Of a DNA stretch of 64,000 bases, positions 1-8,986 are shown in pieces. The notes below the pieces were generated by a model that saw only the letters and a program-made list of their open reading frames with translations, did not search any database and was not told the origin of the DNA. This DNA comes from Merdibacter massiliensis. GTDB taxonomy: Bacteria; Bacillota_I; Bacilli_A; Erysipelotrichales; Erysipelotrichaceae. The stretch covers positions 186,001-250,000 of the forward strand of contig NZ_LT699728.1 of the NCBI RefSeq assembly GCF_900155395.1, in the 5' to 3' direction. A program made the translations under genes and the position numbers. How positions within the stretch are numbered: the stretch's first letter is position 1; each line of letters begins with the position of its first letter.

Positions 1-912
1 TATACCGGAAACAGAACCACTGGAAGAATACTGCCAGCCTTGTGGACCGCTGTAATTGTTGTTGGTGAATTTCAAATCTGGTCCGTATTCTGCTGCCCAT
101 GACACATAAGGATAGATAATGTTAGGGCTATTTAATACTCCGGTCAAATAACTGCGGTAACTATATACATGAATTTTCCTGCTCAAACGGCTGTCCTTTT
201 TTGCTAGTGTCGTGATGAAAGTGGAGATGATGCTTTCGTATGCTTTGATCGTGGTAGGCGGTCTGCGTGTCGTTCCATCATCATCCCATGCATCAAATTT
301 TTCGATGTCATAGTAGAATGGATAAGATAGATTGAGGTCGACCCCTTCTAACATCTCTGCAGCTCCGTTCGCTTCTGAATAAGCAAAGTTGGCATCATAT
401 GCATAACTGTATAAATATAATCCATAAGGAATACCCAATCGGTTACATTCAGAGATATTATAATCAAAATAGTTATCTTTTCCTAAATATCCCCAACCAA
501 GACGAATAATGACGCCATCCACCCCGCTGGCTTTGACTTTCTCCCAATTGATCTTTCCGTTATGTTCCGATACATCGATGACTTTTTTTGAACCTTTGCT
601 GTAAACTAAGTTTCCATACCCATCGTAAAATGATTTGATTCCATTATCTTCCTGCCAGTAAGGTTCCCCGCTTGACATCAGCATCGGTTGAGAAGCCATG
701 GATGAACCCATCGCTACATTTTCCATCAGCTGAGAAACTTCTGGATCTACTGGAACATATGTATCTTCTGTGACGATTTCAACTTCTTCAATGCTGTCGC
801 TTGCTTCTCCATATCCATTTTCTGTTGCTGTATCTTTGGCTTCCAACAAAAAATTGCCGCCAAGCGAAATGATCATGAAAAAAGCAAGCAAACTGACACC
901 TATTTTTTTCAA
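1..912 (-). CDS. Secreted GH25 muramidase, 3' end outside window
   Basis: Exported lysozyme-type enzyme that would cut the peptidoglycan glycan chain. It starts at TTG (912-910) with GGAGG eight bases upstream; no better ATG precedes the signal peptide. Residues 1-25 form a signal sequence, followed by an acidic linker to about residue 105. The GH25 domain begins with DVSEHNG (Asp113) and carries the acidic pair YYDIE (Asp202, Glu204), the usual GH25 active-site positions. The 304 codons seen stay open to base 1, so the end of the catalytic domain and anything beyond is missing. It could act in cell-wall turnover or on neighbouring bacteria; the sequence does not decide which. Confidence 0.9.
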   Translation of the reverse strand, partial: MKKIGVSLLAFFMIISLGGNFLLEAKDTATENGYGEASDSIEEVEIVTEDTYVPVDPEVSQLMENVAMGSSMASQPMLMSSGEPYWQEDNGIKSFYDGYGNLVYSKGSKKVIDVSEHNGKINWEKVKASGVDGVIIRLGWGYLGKDNYFDYNISECNRLGIPYGLYLYSYAYDANFAYSEANGAAEMLEGVDLNLSYPFYYDIEKFDAWDDDGTTRRPPTTIKAYESIISTFITTLAKKDSRLSRKIHVYSYRSYLTGVLNSPNIIYPYVSWAAEYGPDLKFTNNNYSGPQGWQYSSSGSVSGI

Positions 913-945
913 ATCGTACACCTCCCTATCTTTTAGACATTCAAA

Positions 946-974
946 ATGATACCATAATTCCCTTCTCTCATCAA
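946..974 (-). promoter_or_regulatory. Promoter of the GH25 gene
   Basis: TTGATG (-35) and TATCAT (-10) are separated by 17 bases, and a TG precedes the -10 as in extended -10 promoters. It lies just upstream of the TTG start. The rest of 975-1128 shows only an imperfect hairpin (about 980-1010) followed by T residues on the plus strand, with no gene. Confidence 0.6.
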
Positions 975-1128
975 CAAAGGCGATGTTTCCTTTTTCTGTG
1001 AAAACATTGCTTTTTTTATATTCCATGATAAAAAAGAACTACACCGACATTGAGAGGAGGAAAAGTGTGAATAAAAATGCGCAAAAAGGGCCGACTTAAA
1101 AACAGGAGGTAAAAGATATCGAAAAAAT

Positions 1129-2385
1129 TTATAAGTTGACTGGAATAGAAGAAATATCAATGCCAGATTGTTTTAAAAAGTTCAATGCTTTTTCAACTGT
1201 AAGTGAAGGATTGGCGTTTGGTTTTGGATCCATAAAGGATTCATGGTCACATGGATTAAATTCTTCTCCTGTAAGGATCATGCGGTAGATGCTGACCATC
1301 ATCATGCGTGCGATCGCAATGATTGCTTTCTTATGACCTCGTCGTTTCTTGATATTGGAATACTTTCTTCCAAAATAAGATGTCTTATCTTTGATGGCCG
1401 ATAAAGCACATTGGACAAGCAGAGGTTTGAGATACTGTCCAGCTTTTGAGATGCGGACTGACTTTTTCTTGCCGGCACTCTCGTTGTTGGCAGGAGAAAG
1501 TCCGGCCCAACTGACAAGCTGTTTGTCGGATTCGAACTGAGACATATCAATTCCTATTTCAGAGATGATAAGAATAGCAGATAAAGCACTGATTCCTTTT
1601 ATTTGTGTGATGTGCTGAAAAGATCTGCGAAAAGGATACGCACGCTTAATCAATTCCACTTCGCATGAATCAATGAGCTGATCTAAATATTCCATATGAT
1701 CCAAAGATTTTTCCATCTTGAATCGTTGATCCGATTCAATGTGATAGCCATGAAGAGAGTCCAGTATCTTATCTTTGTTCTTACAGTTTTTGTGAACGAG
1801 CTTTAGGATCTTGTCATCATCGATCACATTGGATTTCATGACTTCTTTCATAATGTTGGAAGCCGTCTTGCCAAAAGGATCTGAAACAACAGAAGCCAGA
1901 CCGACATTAGAAACGGTCATACAGTTTTGATAACGATTCCGTTCTGAAGAACGCATGCAGACCAGTTTGTATCTGTAACGTGCGATCTCACGCATCTCCC
2001 GAATTTCTTTGGGAGGGATAAACGAAAACTTGATCAGATCATGTTTGAAGAGATCACAGATCCATTTGGAATCTTTCTTATCTGTCTTCTTGCCTTTGAT
2101 GGCTTTGACATACTTGGGGTGAGTTAAATGGACATTGGTCTCATCTTCAAGAATGTTAAAGATCGGGATCCAGTATTTACCGGTAGACTCCATACAGACA
2201 TCAGAACAGTGATGAGATCGCAGCCAATCCTTTAAACGGTATAGGTCGGAGTTTAAAGTGGAGAAGGATCGTTGGAAGTATTCTGTAATGTTGCTCTTTC
2301 TATCGGTGATCCCAATAGTAGCGACAACCAGGTTTTTGTGAACATCCATGCCACAACAGTTGAAACGAACGATTTTCATTACCAT
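1129..2385 (-). CDS. IS110-family transposase (DEDD recombinase)
   Basis: Transposase of 418 residues. The N-terminal DEDD RuvC-like domain shows GMDVHK (Asp14) and CMESTGKYW near residue 66. The C-terminal Transposase_20 part shows the ITQIKGISALSA and SWAGLSPANNESAGKKK stretches that carry the family's catalytic serine region. The start at 2385 is chosen because AAAGGA lies eight bases upstream; in-frame codons further up have no site. IS110 elements lack classical inverted repeats, so exact ends cannot be placed. The gene looks intact. It lies between the GH25 gene and a XerC-like gene. Confidence 0.93.
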   Translation of the reverse strand: MVMKIVRFNCCGMDVHKNLVVATIGITDRKSNITEYFQRSFSTLNSDLYRLKDWLRSHHCSDVCMESTGKYWIPIFNILEDETNVHLTHPKYVKAIKGKKTDKKDSKWICDLFKHDLIKFSFIPPKEIREMREIARYRYKLVCMRSSERNRYQNCMTVSNVGLASVVSDPFGKTASNIMKEVMKSNVIDDDKILKLVHKNCKNKDKILDSLHGYHIESDQRFKMEKSLDHMEYLDQLIDSCEVELIKRAYPFRRSFQHITQIKGISALSAILIISEIGIDMSQFESDKQLVSWAGLSPANNESAGKKKSVRISKAGQYLKPLLVQCALSAIKDKTSYFGRKYSNIKKRRGHKKAIIAIARMMMVSIYRMILTGEEFNPCDHESFMDPKPNANPSLTVEKALNFLKQSGIDISSIPVNL

Positions 2386-2560
2386 AAAAAAAATCCTTTC
2401 ATGCAAAAGGAGAGGTGGCATTGACTGTCATCAAAGCGAATCGACAACAGTTGATTGAACAATCATAAGTGTCCAGGCTCAAAGTCCTACTTATTTGTGC
2501 TTGAGATGATGACGGCAACTTATATATATACAGGATATTCAATTGAGTAGAATTCCTACT
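2386..2560 (-). ncRNA. Non-coding end of the IS110 element, candidate bridge RNA
   Basis: This gene-free stretch lies directly upstream of the transposase start, where IS110 elements encode the bridge RNA that pairs with donor and target DNA. On the minus strand it holds a clear hairpin with GAGTAG/CTACTC arms (about 2545-2561). No conserved core or loop pairing can be proved without related copies, so boundaries and RNA identity are inferred. Bases 2561-2686 hold an imperfect inverted repeat (GTGTACC/GGTAACAC, about 2580-2608) and the CCGCGC/GCGCGG hairpin. Confidence 0.4.
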
Positions 2561-2649
2561 CACCTCCACGTGCTCTGTAGTGTACCACCTCTCTTATATG
2601 GTAACACGAAAAAATGAGACGTGTGAGATATATTGATGAAATATTTGTG

Positions 2650-2670
2650 TCCGCGCGACCTTAGGCGCGG
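2650..2670 (+). other. GC-rich hairpin in the recombinase leader
   Basis: CCGCGC and GCGCGG form a six-pair GC stem around an eight-base loop, 16 bases before the recombinase start. It is not followed by a T-run, so it is not a terminator; it could influence translation or mRNA stability. Confidence 0.4.
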
Positions 2671-2686
2671 GAAAATGGAGGAATAT

Positions 2687-3592
2687 ATGATAACAGAAAA
2701 AATGTTGATGATGTATTTGAAAGATTGCGAGCAGCGAAGCCGTCTGGATTGGAAAACGATCAAGGCGTACCGCTGTGACTTGCAGCAATTTTATGAATTT
2801 TTAGATGCGCGTGAATTGGACCGCTTCATTTTGGAAGAATATCTGATTCACTTACATACTGTGTTTTCCGTCAAAAGCGTACAACGCAAACTGGCCAGCC
2901 TGCATGCGTTCTTCCAGTATCTCGTTTTTTATGAACAGATCGAAGAAAATCCATTGGATAAGATCCGTACCCATTTTCAAAAGCCTTTTTTATTGCCGCG
3001 TACGATCCCGCTAGCACAGATGCAGCGCTTTTTTCATTATTTATATGAACAGATTCCCTGTGCCACGACGCCTTATCAAAATAAATGTGCCTTGCGCAAT
3101 GTTGCCATCTTCGAATTGCTGTTTTCCACCGGTTTGCGCATTTCCGAACTGTGCGATCTGCGTTTAAAAGATATCGACCTGAATGAATACACCGTTCGGA
3201 TCTATGGGAAAGGAAAAAAAGAACGGATGCTGTCGATTGGTTCTTCTACTGTGCGAAATGCCTTAAGCGCTTATCATGCGATCGCACACTCGCATCTGGA
3301 AACAGATGCATATTTCTTTTTGAACCGCAACGGCACGCGGATCTCCGACCAGTCTATTCGCATCTTGCTGCATCGTTATTGCAAAGAACAGGGATCCTTA
3401 TGGATGACCCCGCATATGTTTCGGCATACGTTTGCTTCCATGTTATTGGAAGAGGAGGTCGATATCCGTTATATCCAGCATATCCTGGGACATAGTTCGA
3501 TCACGACGACACAGATCTACACCCATGTTTCCGATCACAAACAAAAAGAGATCCTTCAAATGAAGAATCCCCGTGATCGTCTGCTTATTTGA
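2687..3592 (+). CDS. XerC/XerD-like tyrosine recombinase
   Basis: Site-specific recombinase of 301 residues: an N-terminal SAM-like DNA-binding domain (about 1-85) and a C-terminal catalytic domain. The catalytic set is complete: Arg151 in TGLRISEL, a Lys near 176 in YGKGKKER, His243 and Arg246 in HMFRHTFA, His269 in LGHSS and Tyr278 in IYTHV. The start with GGAGG five bases upstream is preferred over two earlier in-frame ATGs. The length fits chromosomal Xer recombinases for dimer resolution, but it could also belong to a mobile element next to the IS110 copy. Its stop overlaps the convergent cyclo-ligase stop by eight bases. Confidence 0.88.
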   Translation: MITEKMLMMYLKDCEQRSRLDWKTIKAYRCDLQQFYEFLDARELDRFILEEYLIHLHTVFSVKSVQRKLASLHAFFQYLVFYEQIEENPLDKIRTHFQKPFLLPRTIPLAQMQRFFHYLYEQIPCATTPYQNKCALRNVAIFELLFSTGLRISELCDLRLKDIDLNEYTVRIYGKGKKERMLSIGSSTVRNALSAYHAIAHSHLETDAYFFLNRNGTRISDQSIRILLHRYCKEQGSLWMTPHMFRHTFASMLLEEEVDIRYIQHILGHSSITTTQIYTHVSDHKQKEILQMKNPRDRLLI

Positions 3593-4145
3593 CAGAGATC
3601 GAATAAATCTGTTCTTGGGTGATGATGACATCCATCATCACATCATGCGGCTGCGGCTGTATGTCTGTCGCTTGTTGACAGGCAAATGCCACACCAATCC
3701 GTAATGCACGGCTTTTTTTGAGATAGCGGTCATAGTAGCCCATCCCATGTCCCAGCCGGTTTCCTTTTGCATCAAAAGCGACCATGGGAACAATGATCAC
3801 ATCTAACTGCATGGGATCGATGATCTGTTTTGCTTTCGGTTCCAAGATCCCATAGCGATTTTCGATCATGTCTCCATTGGGATCCAGCTGGCACAGATCC
3901 ATTTCTCCTTTCGGCTTGCAGACAGGCAGATAGATTTCTTTCTCTTTCAATAAGGGCAGGAAGAGAAAATGCAGGTCCACTTCTTCTTCCATGGCCATAT
4001 ACAATGCGATCCGTTTGGCATCTGTCAGATACGGCTGCAGTTTTTCACAAATCGTTTTGCTGAAACGCCAGCGTTCTTCTTCGCTCAATGCCTTTCTGGC
4101 AACAAGCGCTTGAGCGCGCAATTGCTGATTATCCAATGGAATCAC
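3585..4145 (-). CDS. 5-formyltetrahydrofolate cyclo-ligase
   Basis: Cytosolic enzyme that converts 5-formyl-THF to 5,10-methenyl-THF with ATP. The protein has 186 residues, the normal length, and carries the family signature [15 protein letters not shown] near the C-terminus. It uses a GTG start that lies 17 bases inside the end of sufB, so it is translationally coupled as the last gene of the suf operon. Pairing of a folate-salvage gene with Fe-S assembly recurs in Firmicutes; the functional reason is not visible here. Confidence 0.92.
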   Translation of the reverse strand: MIPLDNQQLRAQALVARKALSEEERWRFSKTICEKLQPYLTDAKRIALYMAMEEEVDLHFLFLPLLKEKEIYLPVCKPKGEMDLCQLDPNGDMIENRYGILEPKAKQIIDPMQLDVIIVPMVAFDAKGNRLGHGMGYYDRYLKKSRALRIGVAFACQQATDIQPQPHDVMMDVIITQEQIYSISVK

Positions 4146-5526
4146 TCATATCTAATTTTAAGAGCTGATTGAGCTCAACGGCATATTCCATCGGCAGCTC
4201 ACGCGTAAACGGCTCCAAGAAGCCCATGACGATCATTTCCATCGCCTGCTGGCGGCTGAGTCCGCGCGACATCAGATAGAACAGCTGTTCTTCGCTGACA
4301 TTGGAAACAGTCGCTTCATGTTCGATCTGACTGCTTTGGTTTTTGGACAAATTGGTCGGTATCGTATCGCTGCGCGACAGCTTGTCTAAGATCAGCGTAT
4401 CGCATTCGATCTTGCTTTTGGCACCATCCGCTTTTGGCGAATGATAGATATAGTCGCGGAAATTGGTTTCGCCGCCGTTACGCGCAACGGATTTGGAGAT
4501 GATGTTGCTGGTCGTATGCGGTGCCAGATGGATCATCTTTGCCCCCGCATCCTGGATCATGTTTTTGGAAGCGACCGCAATGGAGATCATCGTTCCTTTG
4601 GCTCCTTCTTCTGCCAAGATACAAGCCGGATATTTCATGTTCAGACGCGAACCGATATTGCCGTCGACCCACTCCATCGAACCATTGGCCATGACCTTGG
4701 CACGTTTGGTTACCAGGTTGATGATGTTGTCTGACCAGTTCTGCACCGTGGAATAACGGCAGCGGCCATTCTTATGTACATAGATCTCAACGATCGCGGC
4801 ATGCAGGGAATCTTTGGAATACTGCGGTGCTGTACAGCCTTCCACATAATGTACGTCCGCTCCTTCATCCACGATGATCAATGTCCGTTCAAATTGTCCC
4901 ATCTGCATGCTGTTGATACGAAAATACGACTGCAGCGGTTTTTCCAAAGTAACGCCTTTTGGCACATAGATAAAAGAACCGCCGCTCCATACTGCTGTGT
5001 TTAATGCAGCGTATTTATTATCCGTATACGGCACGAGCTTTCCAAAATATTTTTTGACCAGATCGGGATACTGGCGCAATGCGGAATCCGTATCCAGGAA
5101 AATGACTCCTTTTTCCTGGACTTCTTCCAGCATGTTATGATAGACAACTTCGGATTCATATTGTGTCGATACACCAGCCAGATATTTGGCTTCTGCTTCC
5201 GGGATGCCCAAGCGGTCAAATGTATTCTTGATCGTTTCCGGTACTTCATTCCAGTCTTTTCCCTGCTTTTCGCTTGGTTTGATGTAATAAGTATACTCGT
5301 CAAACTGGATCCCGCTAAGGTCTGGTCCCCAGCTTGGATTTTTTTGTTCTATAAAAGAATCATATGCTTTCAAACGGATTTCACGCATCCAGTCAGGTTC
5401 CTGCTTGATCTTTGAAATCGTTTCAACGACTTCGCGGCTCAAACCTTTTTCTGTTTTATAGACGCTGACATCTTCATCATGAAAGCCGTATGCATACTGT
5501 TCTTCCAGATGCAGCTCATTTTTCAT
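4129..5526 (-). CDS. sufB: Fe-S cluster scaffold SufB
   Basis: Scaffold subunit of the SufBCD complex on which Fe-S clusters are built. The start at 5526 gives 465 residues, matching Gram-positive SufB, and has AAGGA seven bases upstream; an in-frame GTG five codons earlier has no proper spacing. The C-terminal beta-helix core with [10 protein letters not shown] and DTIPT is typical of the family. The start lies inside the end of sufU, consistent with coupled translation. Confidence 0.96.
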   Translation of the reverse strand: MKNELHLEEQYAYGFHDEDVSVYKTEKGLSREVVETISKIKQEPDWMREIRLKAYDSFIEQKNPSWGPDLSGIQFDEYTYYIKPSEKQGKDWNEVPETIKNTFDRLGIPEAEAKYLAGVSTQYESEVVYHNMLEEVQEKGVIFLDTDSALRQYPDLVKKYFGKLVPYTDNKYAALNTAVWSGGSFIYVPKGVTLEKPLQSYFRINSMQMGQFERTLIIVDEGADVHYVEGCTAPQYSKDSLHAAIVEIYVHKNGRCRYSTVQNWSDNIINLVTKRAKVMANGSMEWVDGNIGSRLNMKYPACILAEEGAKGTMISIAVASKNMIQDAGAKMIHLAPHTTSNIISKSVARNGGETNFRDYIYHSPKADGAKSKIECDTLILDKLSRSDTIPTNLSKNQSSQIEHEATVSNVSEEQLFYLMSRGLSRQQAMEMIVMGFLEPFTRELPMEYAVELNQLLKLDMSDSIG

Positions 5527-5971
5527 CGTCGTTTCCTTCACTTTCCTCTATTAATTCTTCCAATGCTTTCCATCCGATCGTGGCGCATTTGATCCGGTTG
5601 GCTTGTTTTCCCACATTGGCAAATGCGACTGCTTCTTCCAGCAGATCACCATCGTATTCCTTTTGATCGATCATCGCAAAATAATTGCGGATGATCTCTT
5701 TTGCTTCTGCAATGCTTTTTCCTTGGACCAATTCGCTCATGATCGAAGTGCTGGCAGTCGAGATCGTACAGGCGACCCCGTCAAAGCGCACATCTTTGAC
5801 GATGCCGTCTTCGATCTTGGATTGTACATAAATATCATCGATGCAGGATTCCGAGGCCATGTGCTTTTGCGCATAGCCTGATTCCTGAGTAAGTGTATGA
5901 TTGCGCGGGTATTCATAGTGATCCATGATGATCTGACGCAAGACCATCGGATCTTTTAACAAATCTGCCAT
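5516..5971 (-). CDS. sufU: SufU zinc-dependent sulfurtransferase
   Basis: SufU receives the persulfide from SufS. The 151-residue protein has the three conserved cysteines in ESCIDD, VACTIS and IKCATIGW, plus the Asp two residues after the first Cys that completes the zinc site. An AGGAGGG site precedes the start. Gram-positive SUF operons use this IscU-like protein where enterobacteria use SufE. Confidence 0.95.
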   Translation of the reverse strand: MADLLKDPMVLRQIIMDHYEYPRNHTLTQESGYAQKHMASESCIDDIYVQSKIEDGIVKDVRFDGVACTISTASTSIMSELVQGKSIAEAKEIIRNYFAMIDQKEYDGDLLEEAVAFANVGKQANRIKCATIGWKALEELIEESEGNDDEK

Positions 5972-5984
5972 CTTTCATCCCTCC

Positions 5985-7214
5985 TTAAAAGAAGATATCC
6001 AAACAGCGTTCCATCGTGCACTCCTGCAGTACCTGCAGGAAACGATTGGCTTCTTCTTTTGTATTATACAGATAAACACTGGCGCGCAGCGTTGCGCCTA
6101 CCCCTAAAAATTCGACTAACAATTTCGCACAATGCTGGCCGCTGCGCAATGCGATCCCATTGTTGTTGAAATAACTTGCCGCATCCTGGGCAAAGATATT
6201 CTTTACATTAAATGTGATGATCCCGCTTTGCGCCGTCTCATTATATAAAATGACATGGGGCATCTCTTTCATCTTTTCCACCATATACGTACGCAGTTCT
6301 AATTCATGATCATGGATCGACTGCATCGAAATATTTTCTAAATAATCGATCGCTGCACGCATTCCCAGTACGCCTTCGATAGCCGGTGTTCCGCTTTCAA
6401 AACGATACGGCACTTCTTTCAGCTGCAAATTGCCGCAGACATCAAAACGGGCATTGCTGCCGCCGCCCAGATACAACGGTTCACAGGCTTCCAACAGCTC
6501 TTTTTTGCCGTACAATACGCCAACACCGCTTGGTCCGCACAATTTATGTGCACTGAAGGCAAAGAAATCACAGTCCAGATCTTGCACATCGATCGGCATA
6601 TGCGGTGTCGATTGGGCACCGTCCACCACCACGATCACGCCTTGTTCATGCGCCAGTTTGCAGATTTCTTTGATCGGCGCCACTTGTCCCAAGACATTGC
6701 TGACCTGTGCCAGGACGATCATCTTTACTTTTTCATGCATGGCTTTTTTGACATTTTCCATCGTGATGCGCCCTTCTGCATCCAAAGCGATGTATTCCAC
6801 ATCTGCTTTGCATTCATGTGCTGCACGCTGAAACGGCAAAATACTGGAAGCATGCTCCGCCATGGTGCTGAGCACGACATCTCCTTGTTTTAAGATTTTC
6901 TTTGCATAACCGATCGCAATCTGATTGAGCGATGAACTTGTCCCTGCAGTAAACACGATCTGTTCTTTGCTTGGCGCATGCAGAAACTGTGCCACTCTTT
7001 CTCTGGCCGACTCGTAGGCTTCATCCACCTTTGCACTCAGTTCATAATCGCCGCGGTGGGCATTCGCTCCCAATGTCGTATAGTAATTGGTTACTGCATC
7101 AATGACGCAGGTCGGTTTCAATGTCGTAGCGCCATTGTCAAAATAGATGAGCGGATGTCCCATCATGGTCTGTGATAACAACGGAAAATCTTTACGAATG
7201 TTCGCGATGTCCAT
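5985..7214 (-). CDS. sufS: Cysteine desulfurase SufS
   Basis: PLP-dependent group II cysteine desulfurase that takes sulfur from cysteine for Fe-S assembly. The 409-residue protein has the PLP-lysine motif SAHKLCGPSGVG and the catalytic cysteine in RSGQHCAK. AAAGGTGG lies upstream of the ATG. The first 23 bases overlap the end of sufD. Nothing is missing. Confidence 0.96.
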   Translation of the reverse strand: MDIANIRKDFPLLSQTMMGHPLIYFDNGATTLKPTCVIDAVTNYYTTLGANAHRGDYELSAKVDEAYESARERVAQFLHAPSKEQIVFTAGTSSSLNQIAIGYAKKILKQGDVVLSTMAEHASSILPFQRAAHECKADVEYIALDAEGRITMENVKKAMHEKVKMIVLAQVSNVLGQVAPIKEICKLAHEQGVIVVVDGAQSTPHMPIDVQDLDCDFFAFSAHKLCGPSGVGVLYGKKELLEACEPLYLGGGSNARFDVCGNLQLKEVPYRFESGTPAIEGVLGMRAAIDYLENISMQSIHDHELELRTYMVEKMKEMPHVILYNETAQSGIITFNVKNIFAQDAASYFNNNGIALRSGQHCAKLLVEFLGVGATLRASVYLYNTKEEANRFLQVLQECTMERCLDIFF

Positions 7215-7986
7215 ACAATCCCACCTTTTCTTCCACTCTACATTTTACTTCTTCTCTAAGCTCACTATTCGTGATTCGCTCGATGATCGGCAAGAAATAT
7301 CCGATCGATAACAATCCCAATGCCATTTCTTTGTTCAGCCCTCTGGTCTGTAAATAATACAGCTGATCTCCATCCGGCTGGCCCAAGGTCATGGCATGCG
7401 ATGCTTTTACTTCATTTTCATCAATATATAAGATCGGTGTCACTTGTGCCTGATGCCGCTCGCTCATCGTCAATACACGCGTTTTCTGATGGCTGACACT
7501 GTCATGTGCCCCGCTCTTGATATTGCCGATGGCTTCTACTTCACAACGCACGTCATCTTCGACGACGCAATAATTTTCCATGATTCCATAAGTATACGGA
7601 TAACGGTGCAGGATCTCCATGTTCCATTTTTTATCGGCCGCCGCCAATGTTGCGCTATGGATCTCGATATGGGCCTCACTGCCGAAATGCTCGCCTTGAA
7701 TCTTATACGTTGCCGGAATCTTTTCCACATCTAAGACAACGACATGGATCCAGGCACCTTCCTGTGCCTGTACCTGGATCTTGCTTTGCAGCGCTTGTTT
7801 GCTTTGGATATCCAGAAATACGGTCGTCTCGCTGTAAGCAGATGCCAACAATTCCATATCCAGCAGCCCGCTGCTGACGCGCACATACACGCTGCCTGTG
7901 CTGTGTGGTGCAAATGTCAGGGCATAGGCTTGTGTATCTTCTATCTGCAGCTGTGCATCAAAGTGATCTTGAAATACTTGTTTCAT
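7192..7986 (-). CDS. sufD: SufD-like Fe-S assembly protein, short form
   Basis: Beta-helix partner of SufB in the SufBCD complex. It is only 264 residues, against about 430 for classical SufD, and lacks most of the N-terminal part while keeping the C-terminal half (SHQKTRVLTMSERHQ, ENEVKASHAMTLGQPDGDQLYYLQTRGL). The start at 7986 has GGGGAG seven bases upstream; an earlier in-frame GTG lies within sufC and has no site. Short forms of this kind occur in some Firmicutes. Confidence 0.88.
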   Translation of the reverse strand: MKQVFQDHFDAQLQIEDTQAYALTFAPHSTGSVYVRVSSGLLDMELLASAYSETTVFLDIQSKQALQSKIQVQAQEGAWIHVVVLDVEKIPATYKIQGEHFGSEAHIEIHSATLAAADKKWNMEILHRYPYTYGIMENYCVVEDDVRCEVEAIGNIKSGAHDSVSHQKTRVLTMSERHQAQVTPILYIDENEVKASHAMTLGQPDGDQLYYLQTRGLNKEMALGLLSIGYFLPIIERITNSELREEVKCRVEEKVGLYGHREHS

Positions 7987-7990
7987 CTGC

Positions 7991-8806
7991 TTACTCCCCG
8001 CGGTGTGCACCACAGCTGCCTAATAATTCCACTTTCTTTTCCACTTGTTTGGCACTGCTGACATGATATGTCTCTTCGACCCACTCATATCCTTCCTGAT
8101 CGATCTTTTCGATCAATTCACTGCCGCCGCTGACAACGATCTTTCCATCCATCAGCACATGCGCATGGGTCGGTCTTACATATTCTAAGAAACGGGCATA
8201 ATGCGAAACGACGATCATGCCTAATTTTGTCTTTTCCTGCAGCTCCAATACAGCCTGTGCAACGATCTTCAAGGCATCCACATCTAAACCGGAATCGATC
8301 TCATCTAACATTGCAATGCTTGGTTCCAGCATCAGCATCTGAATGATCTCATTGCGTTTCTTTTCACCGCCGGAAAATCCTTCATTCAAAAAACGATGGG
8401 CCAGATCTTCTTTCATCTGCATCTTTTGAATCGTTTTTTCCATCTGGCGGATAAACTGGAACAAAGGAATCGGACGTTCTCTGCGCGCATTCATCGCTGT
8501 ACGCAGGAAATCCGAATTGGTCACGCCGCTGATCTCGCTTGGATACTGCATTCCTAAAAATAAACCGGCTTTGCTGCGCTCGTCTACTTCCATCGCCAAG
8601 ACATCTTTGCCATCCAACAAGATCTCTCCCTGTGTTACCGTATATTTGGGGTTTCCCATGATGGCAGCCAGCAATGTGCTTTTTCCATTGCCGTTTGGCC
8701 CCATCAAAGCATGGGTCTCGCCTTCCTGAACAGTCAAATTGACTCCTTTTAATATTTCTTTATCTTCCACCTGTACATGTAGGTCTTTTACAGTTAATGT
8801 ACTCAA
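7991..8806 (-). CDS. sufC: Fe-S assembly ATPase SufC
   Basis: ABC-type ATPase of the SufBCD complex, 271 residues. It has Walker A GPNGNGKST, the signature FSGGEKKRNE and Walker B LDEIDSGLD. The start is taken as TTG at 8806 with GGAAG seven bases upstream; longer readings cross the promoter at 8835-8863 and are excluded. It is the first gene of the operon. Confidence 0.95.
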   Translation of the reverse strand: MSTLTVKDLHVQVEDKEILKGVNLTVQEGETHALMGPNGNGKSTLLAAIMGNPKYTVTQGEILLDGKDVLAMEVDERSKAGLFLGMQYPSEISGVTNSDFLRTAMNARRERPIPLFQFIRQMEKTIQKMQMKEDLAHRFLNEGFSGGEKKRNEIIQMLMLEPSIAMLDEIDSGLDVDALKIVAQAVLELQEKTKLGMIVVSHYARFLEYVRPTHAHVLMDGKIVVSGGSELIEKIDQEGYEWVEETYHVSSAKQVEKKVELLGSCGAHRGE

Positions 8807-8834
8807 TGTGCATCTTCCTTTCATCAACGGACAT

Positions 8835-8863
8835 ATCATAGCAAAAAAGCGATAAAACCTCAA
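8835..8863 (-). promoter_or_regulatory. Promoter of the suf operon
   Basis: TTGAGG and TATGAT are separated by exactly 17 bases and end about 28 bases before the sufC start. No other promoter-like element is obvious in the operon, whose genes all overlap or nearly abut. Confidence 0.7.
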
Positions 8864-8930
8864 TTCAAACGTCTCAAGGAAAGCGCAGAAATTGTGGCTA
8901 TGTGAAAATTACGTGAATTGCTTTGAAAAA

Positions 8931-8959
8931 TTGCTTTTTCATCTAGAATCGCATATAAT
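8931..8959 (+). promoter_or_regulatory. Promoter of the foldase pair
   Basis: TTGCTT and a perfect TATAAT are 17 bases apart, 28 bases before the start at 8987. It diverges from the suf promoter about 70 bases away. Confidence 0.7.
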
Positions 8960-8986
8960 GAAAAAGCAACTGAAAGGATGAAATTT

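Noticed and set aside
933-1160. Open frame of 75 codons on the minus strand upstream of the GH25 gene
   Set aside because: It crosses the GH25 promoter, has no ribosome site, and looks like translated AT-rich non-coding DNA.
4441-4756. Plus-strand open frames opposite sufB
   Set aside because: They are antisense shadows of a conserved gene, without ribosome sites or recognisable domains.
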